Positions 7,610-17,530 of a stretch of 17,530 nt of DNA are shown piece after piece. Every line of letters starts with the position of its first letter. Position 1 is the first letter of the stretch. The notes under the pieces were generated by a model, which did not search any database, was not told where the DNA came from, and saw nothing but the letters and a program-made list of their open reading frames with translations. Source of the stretch: Pigoraptor vietnamica (lineage: Eukaryota; Opisthokonta; Filasterea); contig CALSCQ010001418.1 in the NCBI GenBank assembly GCA_943704525.1, positions 1 through 17,530 on the forward strand, written 5' to 3'. A program made the position numbers and the translations under genes.

Positions 7610-8695
7610 ATGGCACTCACTAACCAGCTGCTCGACGAAGCGCTAATCAACTTCCACAGGCCGTCGTTCGAGGCGATGGATCGCGCGCGCAGCCATTTCC
7701 TCGCATTTGTCAACCGTCCGCGCGACAATCCGGACAACCGTTCGAGGGACGAGCGCGAGCGGAATGAGCGGGACCTGGATCGGGCGCGCTTTCACCTCTA
7801 CCTTCTCCTCGTGACCCATGAGAACGTGCGGGCGGGGCTTGGAGTCACCACCATCGGCGACAAGGTGGCCGGCGATCGAGACCCTGCCGACGAGTACCGC
7901 GACGGGACCACTCGTCACGCATCCTTTCTGTATAGATGCGCCAACCAAACGCCGGTCGGATGGGACCCCGACGTGTTCCGCTTCGAACTCGCAATGTGCG
8001 ACAGGCACCTTATGGACCCGGGCACGAGTCTGCGCAACTTCTCCGCGGAGGCCGAGAGGAACTTCGCCGAGGGCGCAAGCGCACGCATGAACATGCAGTG
8101 CGCCTTCTTCCACGGACTGTCGCGGCTAGAAATGGCGGCCAAAAAGAAGGAGAGACACGAAAATGATTACCACGATGACGTGACGCGAGCGCTCGCTTCC
8201 CTCCGCGTGGCAGCGGACACCGGCCACCCGGGGGCTATCTGCGAGCTTTTTAGATTCTACACGGCCAGGATGGCGAGGGACGATCAAACCGACGGCGACG
8301 CCGAAGGGCTGCGAGATGCCCGCGCTCGACTGGGAGAGGCTGCCGACGCAGGATCCCTCGAGGCACTCTACGAGCTCGGCTGCGCACTTCGCCGCGAAAA
8401 TCCGAGTGAAGCGTTCAGCTACCTCTGTCGGGCCGCGTGCTTTAACGTCGACGTCCCCGCAGACGACGAGCGGCAGTCGTATCGTCATGCGTACGCGCTG
8501 TACGAGTTGGCATCGCTGGGACGTGAAGTGGAAAGGCTTCCGCCCAACGTCGCCACAACGCTTGCTGTGACGGCAGCCCGGATGGTACATCGGGCGAACG
8601 ACCGCGGCCTCAACACTGAGAGCGCGGACGCGGTCGCATGCCGCGCCGCCTTTTTGCGCCATTCGCCTTCGCATCGCTTGTGGTCTGCGTATTGA
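7610..8695 (+). CDS. Sel1-like/TPR-like helical repeat protein, single exon
   Basis: The predicted product has 361 residues with no signal peptide and no membrane segment. The C-terminal half shows Sel1-like repeats: ALASLRVAADTGHPGAICEL (about 194-213), ARARLGEAADAGSLEALYEL (237-256) with GCAL after it, and a third, looser unit around residues 265-304 (AFSYLCRAACFN, then AYALYELASLG). The alternating small residues and the A-A-D-x-G turn are typical of Sel1 repeats, which build alpha-alpha solenoids for protein-protein contact. The N-terminal half (1-190) is charged, with a run of Arg/Asp/Glu at 38-60, and matches no domain I know. A cytosolic adaptor role is inferred. The start is supported by a consensus TATA box and the first ATG downstream of it. 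The gene has no intron. The stop is followed by only 137 bases before PEX16. Confidence 0.85.
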   Translation: MALTNQLLDEALINFHRPSFEAMDRARSHFLAFVNRPRDNPDNRSRDERERNERDLDRARFHLYLLLVTHENVRAGLGVTTIGDKVAGDRDPADEYRDGTTRHASFLYRCANQTPVGWDPDVFRFELAMCDRHLMDPGTSLRNFSAEAERNFAEGASARMNMQCAFFHGLSRLEMAAKKKERHENDYHDDVTRALASLRVAADTGHPGAICELFRFYTARMARDDQTDGDAEGLRDARARLGEAADAGSLEALYELGCALRRENPSEAFSYLCRAACFNVDVPADDERQSYRHAYALYELASLGREVERLPPNVATTLAVTAARMVHRANDRGLNTESADAVACRAAFLRHSPSHRLWSAY

Positions 8696-8832
8696 ATGAA
8701 GACCCTGATGATAGCACGTGACTGCTGTTTGGAGCATTAGCCAACTCATCGCTCACTGCGCCTTGCGACTGCTTATGTGTGGCTTCCACGTGTTGTGGGA
8801 AGGGTGCGTGTGGCTGCGTGCTCTTGCCAGAG

Positions 8833-11429
<2,597 letters not shown>

Positions 11430-11661
11430 ATCAGCCGCTCGCAATGCGTGCCGCTCTCGTCATGCGACTGCAATGTACCTTCGTTTTGTACAGCCTCACT
11501 CTCGCGCAGTGTGCATTACGTTGCTGCGACATTGTTTGCTTGTTTACACCGCACATGGTGTTGGCGTGTGCGTGTGCCCCTCACGGCGCCGTGCCCGTGA
11601 ACGACGTCGGCCGGCTGTACAGCACCTCGTCCATCGCGAACGCCTCCGTGCTGTCCGTCAT

Positions 11662-14027
11662 TCACATGATGGCGCCCTTCTTCCGCCCGATGCTCGCGCG
11701 CTTCGGGTGTGCGGCGGCCGTTTTCTCTCTCTCGGCCTCGCGCGCGCGGCGCTTGCTTCGCTCCTGCAGCAGCTCGGCGCCGCCTTCCACGGCGAGCCGG
11801 ACCATCTCCTCGACGATCTGCACGCGAAAGTGCTCAAAGTGCGCGTTCTCAATCCCACTAAAGATGCGGAAGCGCAGGCCGCACAGACTGAAGTCGACGA
11901 GGGGACCGCTCTTGCGAATGGCGGGGATGCCCTTGGCCGCGCGCGTGAGGAGCATGCCGTACGTGGCCATCTTGTCAAAGTGCTCCTGCGCGTTCTCCGA
12001 CACGAGCACGACGGCCGTCGCCTCCTCGTACAGCGTCTCGATTTCCTCGTAGATCTCCTGCGGCATCTTCTGGGCGACGGGCGACGCCGAGTCCGCGCGC
12101 CGCGCCTTGACGAGGTCAACGAACAGCTGCACGATCTGCAGGATGTTGTGGTGGAAGGCGAGCCCCTCGCTGCCCCCCTTCTCGTGTCCGGACGCGAACT
12201 TCCCGACGCTCTCCATCCCGAGATTCACCTGCACGCAGTACGCGAGCGGGTTGAAGTGCCTGTTGCCGCGAGTGCGCAGCGCCTTGGAGACTTGGATCAG
12301 CGCCCAAGTGAGCACCGTCAAAAGCGCCGTCCCCGCCGTCGTCGCAATCGTGATGACGTAGTCGGGGATCCCGTCCGACCCTTGCTTGGCGGGCGCGGTG
12401 ACCACGGCATTCAGGAATGCGTCCGCCGTAGCGCCGCGGAGGTCCGTCGCTGACGCGCGGAACTGGTACGTCCCGGCCTTCGTTGGCTTTCCGCTGAGAA
12501 TGCCCGTGGCCGGGTTGAGTGTGCAACCCCAAGCGGCAATGTCCTGCGCCTCCCACAGGGGCATCGATCGGCCGTCCGCCGCAATGTAAACGGCCGTGTA
12601 CGTGAGCCTGTCGCCCTGCTGCGCCACGTCGTCGTCGGTGAACGCGGCCGCGAGGTCCACGAAGAACTTTTGGCCGACCTGAAACGCCCCGTCCTTCGTC
12701 TCGACGGTCGACCCGGGGTAGCGCAGGTGGGGCGCCGTGTTGTACTCATTCGGACAGTACAGGCGCAACCGGCCGACGACGGGGTCGTTGAATTTCTCGT
12801 CGCTCACGGTCACGCGAATGGTCGCCGTCTGCTGAAAGTCGTTTGGGAGGAAGATGAGGTTCGCGAGGACGGCGTTGACCTGCTCCTGCGTTCCCACCGT
12901 CGTCCACGTGATGTTGCCGCCTCCCGTCTTTGGGTCCGGCATGGTGAACGTCGAGTTGATGCCGCCGCCAACGAGCTCGCCATTTCCGATGCGGTCAATG
13001 TCGAACCGCACGGTTACGACGCGGCCTGGCGGCGTGCCCACGTGAATCCCGCCGAATCCCTGGAACCGCTTGCGGGCGTCGTACTGCAGGATGACGTCCG
13101 ATATGCCCGTCACCACCAGCGACGCTGACGTCGTGCGTATGAGCGTCCACTGGAGCGCGGGCGTGAGGCTCGAGGTCGACGCCGTGATTGTCACATTGAA
13201 GCCGTTGGCTGCGCCGGCGTCGCCATCGTCGGAATAAACACGTGCAGCACGGACGTCGCCGTGTCGAACCACATGCTCGAGCCGTGAGAGCCCGGAATCA
13301 GCGCGGGCGTCCAAGAGACGTTGTATGCGAGCGTTTCCCCGTCGATGCCGTTGGTCGAAAACAGCGACGGCAGATCGATTCTCCACGTCCATTCGCTCTC
13401 GACGTAGACGTACGTCTGCGGCGGCAGAATGGTGGGGCCCACCCGCGGGCTCTGACTCGGACCGCGCGAAGGCACGCTGCACCACGGGGCGGCGGGTTGA
13501 TTGGCGCGCAGTTGGAGCATGCTTCCCTTTGCGAGCTGCATCGTCGCGCCCTTCGAGACTTGGATGAGCGCCGAGCGCGCACGGCCGCCAATGGCAACGG
13601 TCGACTGAATGGGGAGGTTCGCCACCTGCTCTGTGCAGGGGAAGAAGGGCGTCGCGGGTGTCGTTGCGCTCCGCTGCCACAGCGTCCCGTTCTCCCAGGC
13701 CGCGCCGGCGCCCTGCCCCGCCCGCACGTAGTTGGCGTCCCCAAAAACACCAACGGAAGGACCAAGCGCCGGCCAGTGCTATTACTACGGCCCATACAGC
13801 GCCCATTGCAGGCTGCATACGGCCACGGCGAACAACTGGCCGCATTTTCGACTGTGGCACGAGGTAAACTAAGGCCGACCGATTGCTCTACAGATAGTAC
13901 TGTAGACAACCACCCAGTCGGCGTGATGAAAGGCGAGCCGGCCGGGCAACTCTGGCGGAAAACTGCCGTGGGTGCCTAGGAGTGGGCTCACGAAAAAAAT
14001 AAATAAAGAAATGGCCACTAACGTCAT
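11662..14027 (-). CDS. Single-pass membrane protein with cadherin/dystroglycan-like ectodomain and novel cytoplasmic tail, frame disrupted
   Basis: Model: exon 1 at 13914-14027 (signal peptide MTLVAISLFIFFVSPLLGTHG), intron 13779-13913 with donor TGG|GTGGTT and weak acceptor AATAG, then 13778 down to TGA at 11662. In 13778-13225 the protein-like frame carries a cadherin-like fold (YVYVESEWTWRIDLPSLF, LAYNVSW, SMWFDTATSVLHVFIP). Between 13235 and 13205 the coding sense moves to another frame (NGFNVTITAS), with no intron able to explain it. Downstream come a repeat with VNAVLANLIFLPNDF and IRVTVSD, as in bacterial-type tandem cadherin-like repeats, a second dystroglycan-type domain (FFVDLAAAFTDDD, LNPATGILSGKPTKAGTYQF), a transmembrane helix (YVITIATTAGTALLTVLTWA, about 12365-12300) and a tail of about 200 residues ending in a basic, charged helix. 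The tail matches nothing I know. Likely an adhesion or sensory receptor at the cell surface. An alternative start at ATG 13845 gives a different signal peptide but needs a second frame change. Confidence 0.72.
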
Positions 14028-14134
14028 TGGCGGAGTCGCTGTTAGAGCATCTTGCGACAAACACAGGCAGCCAATGATGTGCGATCCTGCAACAGTCATC
14101 TCCGATGCACCGCACGAACCGCATGGTCACTGCT

Positions 14135-14172
14135 ACCTACCTCCGGTAGGTGAAGTGAACCCCAGACTGGGG
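14135..14172. promoter_or_regulatory. Two adjacent perfect inverted repeats in the divergent intergenic region
   Basis: ACCTACC-tcc-GGTAGGT (14135-14151) and CCCCAG-A-CTGGGG (14160-14172) stand eight bases apart, between the minus-strand receptor gene (start about 14027) and the plus-strand coiled-coil gene (start 14466). They could be dimeric factor sites for the divergent pair. Function is a guess; the symmetry is seen directly. The rest of 14173-14465 shows no TATA box and no other feature. Confidence 0.4.
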
Positions 14173-14465
14173 AGTACATTTTTGGTAAAAATTTCATCAA
14201 TCTGCGTGCTAACAACCGGCCCGACGCACCTGCCTGCATTATGATCACGCGACCCGCACACGGACCCGCCCATGGTACGGTGCACCTCCTGATCTGTACA
14301 AGTTGTACTCTTGCTGTGCGCGGCGCTGATCAGACGTACATCGGCTGAATCTGTGAGTTGTGAGCCTTAGTCTTTCTACTAGTGTAGGCGAGAGGGCCGG
14401 GGGCTGGCGAATCACGAGACCAATCTCCGACCGCCGGCATTGTACGTGCGGCAGCAGTCCCGGCG

Positions 14466-15567
14466 ATGGCAGCTCCACGTCTCAGCTACGCTTATGTTGC
14501 CCTACTCGTCGCCGCCGTCTGCGGCCCCTCGCTGGTGCTGTCGGACACGTGCGAGGTGGGACCTCGTCCTCAGCACGCCCGCGGGTCGCACGGTGCGCGT
14601 CACCGGCGCTAGCTCAATTCGCTTGGATGGCGACGTGTATTATGGCGGCGAAACGGCGACGCTACAGGAGAAGATGACTGCCGTGCGCTGACGAGCCAAG
14701 TTGCCGCGCTTGCGAGTCAGGTCGCCGTCATGTCCAACCAGCCTGATATCCGCTCTCACCACCCAGAACACCGACCTCCGTGCCCGCATCACACAGCTGA
14801 CCGAAAACGACGTGAGTTGACAACGATTGCATGTTCGGCATGTTGATAGCTGCCGAGGGTCACGCAGTTCAGTTCGATGCGCAGCGTTCATAGTTCCGTT
14901 ATCAGGCTGATACTGTACTGTTAGTAGGTGTCGGTTCAGTCTGCGGCGCACTTTAGCCGAGCCGTACTCTCAGTCGGCGATGTCTGTTGCGGCAGTCAGC
15001 CATCAATGCCGCGCCCATTTCAGTTGATGATCGACTTACCGCCAACGTCGTTATTTGCGCTGAATATTGTCGATCGGAACAACCGTGACCCGCAGAGCCA
15101 ATGGGACTACTGGTGGCCTATTCGCGGAAACGCGTCGGTCCTTCTTCCAAACCCTGCGCCGCTAGTGTCGACGGACGACACCGTCAACACGATTCGAGTC
15201 ATCCGCCGGGGGTCGGCTGTCGAGCTGCGCGTTCAAGTCTGCACCGGTGCGAATTACTGGACGACGCCGTTTGGGCCGTCGACAGGCAACTGATTCAGAA
15301 CCAGGGCATCAAAATCAACCTCCGATCGAACTGCTGCCGAATACCGAACCGTCGGTGTACTCGGATGTGAAGTTCATGCCCTACGGTATCGGGTCGCAGA
15401 TAGCATCCATTGTGAGCGTCAGTGTGTTTGGCAAACAGCAACTCCCGGCCGACCGAGGACTCTACATGTTCTTCTACGACTGCGCTGCGGTTGGCACGAA
15501 GCTCAACCTGTACAACAATCCGGCGGTCGGATGCATCAAATTCTGCGTGAACTACAACATTGCCTAA
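14466..15567 (+). pseudogene. Secreted coiled-coil protein gene broken by several frame changes
   Basis: ATG 14466 opens a signal peptide (MAAPRLSYAYVALLVAAVCG) followed by SDTCEV. Protein-like sequence then continues in other frames: DLVLSTPAGRTVRVTG to ETATLQEKM (about 14555-14680), LTSQVAALASQVAVMSNQ (14688-14741) and LTTQNTDLRARITQLTEND (14755-14811), which together form a heptad-like coiled coil. A GTGAGT donor follows at 14812, and an acceptor TAGTAG at 14927 opens a second exon. This is open to TGA 15291 (QWDYWWPIRGNASVLLPN, VELRVQVCTGANYW), then shifts twice more (IQNQGIKINLRSNC from 15293; EPSVYSDVKFMPYGIG to a TAA at 15565, ending GCIKFCVNYNIA). About five shifts, with intact splice sites, indicate a recent pseudogene or a locally error-rich assembly. 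I do not recognise the C-terminal domain; it is rich in Cys and aromatic residues, as in secreted binding modules. Confidence 0.62.
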
Positions 15568-15613
15568 TTAAGGCTGGGTCGGTGCGTTGGTGCCGTCGAA
15601 AAGCGACTGAGCG

Positions 15614-15952
15614 ATCCGGTTACCGAGCGGTGTACTAGCCAAAGTAGTCGACGGTACCAGTTAGAATCTCCCTGCCAGCCATCCGGTTACCGAGCAGTGT
15701 AGTGGCCAATTGAAAGTAGTCGACGGTACCAATTAGTTCTCCCTGCCAGCGATCCGGTTACCGAGCGGTGTAGTGGCCAATTGAAAGTAGTCGACGGTAC
15801 CAATTAGTTCTCCCTGCCAGCCATCCGGTTACCGAGCGGTGTACTAGCCAAAGTAGTCGACGGTACCAATTAGTTCTCCCTGCCAGCCATCCGGTTACCG
15901 AGCGGTGTACTAGCCAAAGTAGTCGACGGTACCAATTAGCTCTCCCTGCCAG
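15614..15952. repeat. Five-copy minisatellite with two unit lengths (about 66 and 71 bases)
   Basis: Units begin ATCCGGTTACCGAGC at 15614, 15681, 15752, 15823 and 15889 and end CTCCCTGCCAG. Two types alternate: type A carries GTGTACTAGCCAAAGTAG (copies 1, 4, 5) and type B carries GTGTAGTGGCC plus a five-base longer AATTGAAAGTAG (copies 2, 3), giving the order A-B-B-A-A. Every unit contains GTCGACGGTACC, two abutting hexamer palindromes, and type B adds CAATTG. The array starts 46 bases after the TAA of the broken coiled-coil gene. A reading frame on the minus strand is a by-product of the 66-base period and is broken by type B units. From 15953 to the MYND gene stop at 16192 I see nothing further. 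Confidence 0.96.
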
Positions 15953-16191
15953 GTTGAGCCCATACTGGCGCCCGCAGCAGCAGAGAACGCGATTGCCCGA
16001 CTTCATCGGCCGCATACTTCTCTTTAAAGGCACGCGCAATTTCACTTACACAGGGCCGGCCTTGCCCTGCTTGACGCACAGCGCTGGCAAACGCGACGCC
16101 AACAGTATACACGCCACCCAAATGCGCATCAATTCAGAAGAACAGAATCGAGATGCGAAAGCAATGGCCTCCGCAGACACCGGCAGGTCGC

Positions 16192-17530
16192 TCACTTGGC
16201 AACGCACAGGTGCTTGTGGGTGGGCCAGTGCGCCTTCTGGCACTCACGTGAGCAGTAGTGGATCATCGCGCACCGCCCGCACGCCTTGAGGTCGTGGGGA
16301 TTGCCGCACGCACCGCACAGCGTCTCGGAGCTCTTGTCGCGCTTCGCCCTCGGGTTGGGTCCGACCCGGGTCCGCATGCCGGTAACTTTCGCGACGAAGT
16401 GGAGACGCAACGGTGCGATAGAGACCGAAGGAAGGTGCCGGAAGAGGGGATGGGGTGGAGAGGGAAGGGACGGACATGAGCCTCTTTCACAATCGCAGTG
16501 GTGTACTTGGACGACGATAGAGATCAAACTACAGTTTTGCCTGTCGACGCACGCCGACTCACGAAAGAAGAGATGCAACGCAATAGATGGCTTTGAAGTC
16601 AAAGCGCAAGCGGAAGTGAACACAAAGTGACACAGCGCGTGCACGAGTGGATAAGCAACGGGCACAGCACGCACCACACGCGACCAAACCGCATACAGGT
16701 GCAAAGGAGCCACCCACGCATGTTCAATTGAAACTGCGTCCCATTCATCGACGAATTGGGCGACGCGAGCGCCACGGCAAGGTGCGCGTTGCACTGCGCC
16801 ACCGAGAAGGCGAACGGCGACCACGAGCGCACGTCGGCCATGTTGACCGCCTTCTCCACTCTCTCCATTAGTTCGCGGTAATCACCCGACCGCTTGTTGG
16901 TGCGCCACATTTCGACTAGACGGGGGTAGTCCTCCCTGTAGCTTCCAAAGTCTGCGGCCATTCGGAGCCCATTAGACTCGTACGAAGAGCGAGTGAAAAC
17001 AGCGCTCAAGAGAAGTTAACATGGAAAAAGGTAGCACATCGATACCACGCACGCAATATGAAACAGAACAGCACGCATGGAAGGATGGCGCACGAAGGTC
17101 ACACACGCAAGCAAATACACAACCTCGCTCACTACAACTGCGCACAGAAATGCGTACGCACGCACGCACAGAGAAGAAGAAGGTCCCGAATGTGACCACG
17201 ACGCACAGTTCTTTCCGCATCAACACACGCACACATAGAGCGAAACCGCCACGTCCACGTGCCTTCGGGCAGTCCAGCGTTGGCTCCGTCGAGCACGACG
17301 CACTTGCAGTCCGATTCTTCAGGCGTCCGGATTTCTTCGACGGTGATCACGTGAATGTAGAGGTCGCCGAGGTCGTGATTCCAGGCAAGCGCGTCGCTGG
17401 TGGAGTGGAGGAGGTCGGCGACGAACACGTCCTTGTCGTCGATGGCGTGTATGTAGTGCGCGGACCTGCGTCCCGGAGCGAGTTTAAAGGTGCCGTCGTG
17501 TTTGGAAGAGAGAGCGGCGGGGTGGGTGGG
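16192..17530 (-). CDS. MYND zinc-finger protein fused to a pRiA4b ORF-3-like domain, 5' end outside the window
   Basis: Three exons are visible on the minus strand: from the right edge to about 17240-17260; about 16718-16945 or further; and 16192-16385. The first encodes a pRiA4b ORF-3-like domain: DDKDVFVADLL, then WNHDLGDLYIHVITVEEI and CKCVVLDGANAGLPEG, equivalent to the family's YxYDxGDxWxHxIxxE and CLDGxxxCPPED motifs, with the last Cys/Asp residues changed. The second continues it (FGSYREDYPRLVEMW) and adds a helical segment. A GTGGGT donor at 16717 joins in phase 1 to an acceptor CGAAAG at 16386. The last exon encodes the MYND finger: CGAC, CGRC, HYC, EC, then WPTHKHLC, with all eight zinc ligands, six residues from... 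the C-terminal end being VAK. MYND fingers bind proline-rich partner peptides. The junction between the first two exons is unresolved: donors at about 17257 and 17237 and acceptors at about 17011 and 16945 are possible. The intron is CA-rich on the plus strand (17100-17240). Confidence 0.82.

Noticed and set aside
11580-11720. Plus-strand segment with a protein-like hydrophobic stretch downstream of PEX16
   Set aside because: PEX16 already ends at 11429 with the conserved C-terminus; the segment overlaps the receptor stop and has no splice connection I can support.
15614-15952. CRISPR-like array
   Set aside because: The units are contiguous tandem copies without unique spacers, and the context is eukaryotic.
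15758-16045. Minus-strand frame with a repeated 22-residue unit
   Set aside because: Produced by the 66-base minisatellite period; 71-base units break it, and there is no family match or credible start.

Overview
The window looks like a nuclear chromosome segment of a GC-rich, free-living unicellular eukaryote. Genes carry short spliceosomal introns with good splice sites, there are TATA-like boxes upstream of several starts, and dinucleotide microsatellites are abundant. The gene set includes a WDR62/MAPKBP1-family WD40 protein, the peroxisome biogenesis factor PEX16, a tyrosine-kinase-like pseudokinase, a secreted GH18 glycosidase, a membrane receptor with cadherin-like folds and a MYND-finger protein. 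Presence of PEX16 implies peroxisomes. The mix fits an amoebozoan, apusomonad or unicellular opisthokont relative; I cannot assign a species, and no sequence search was possible.

Layout. 1-2151 (minus): 5' half of a WDR62/MAPKBP1-like gene, six exons resolved by eye, running off the left edge inside an intron made of a (GA)n/(CT)n microsatellite. 2152-4185: long intergenic stretch holding a decayed, inverted fragment of a GH18 gene. 4186-5220 (plus): intact single-exon secreted GH18 chitinase-like gene. 5627-6947 (plus): two-exon TKL-type pseudokinase ending in a possible prenylation box. 7249-7510: promoter region with a duplicated block carrying the palindrome TGACGTCA exactly 100 bases apart, then a canonical TATA box. 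7610-8695 (plus): single-exon Sel1/TPR-like repeat protein. 8833-11429 (plus): seven-exon PEX16 with a very long (TG)n tract in one intron. 11662-14027 (minus): cadherin-like-domain, single-pass membrane protein with an unfamiliar cytoplasmic tail and at least one frame disruption. 14466-15567 (plus): secreted coiled-coil protein gene broken by about five frame changes, probably a pseudogene. 15614-15952: five-copy minisatellite with two interleaved unit types. 16192-17530 (minus): MYND zinc-finger protein fused to a pRiA4b ORF-3-like domain, entering from the right edge.

The genes do not form an obvious pathway. WDR62-like, PEX16 and the MYND gene look like ordinary cellular genes. The GH18, pseudokinase, receptor, coiled-coil and Sel1 genes are the variable, lineage-specific part. 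The most unusual items are the triple-degenerate prenylated pseudokinase, the pRiA4b-MYND fusion, the receptor with a novel tail, the duplicated CRE-like promoter block and the inverted GH18 relic. I saw no operon, CRISPR array, rRNA, tRNA or complete mobile element.
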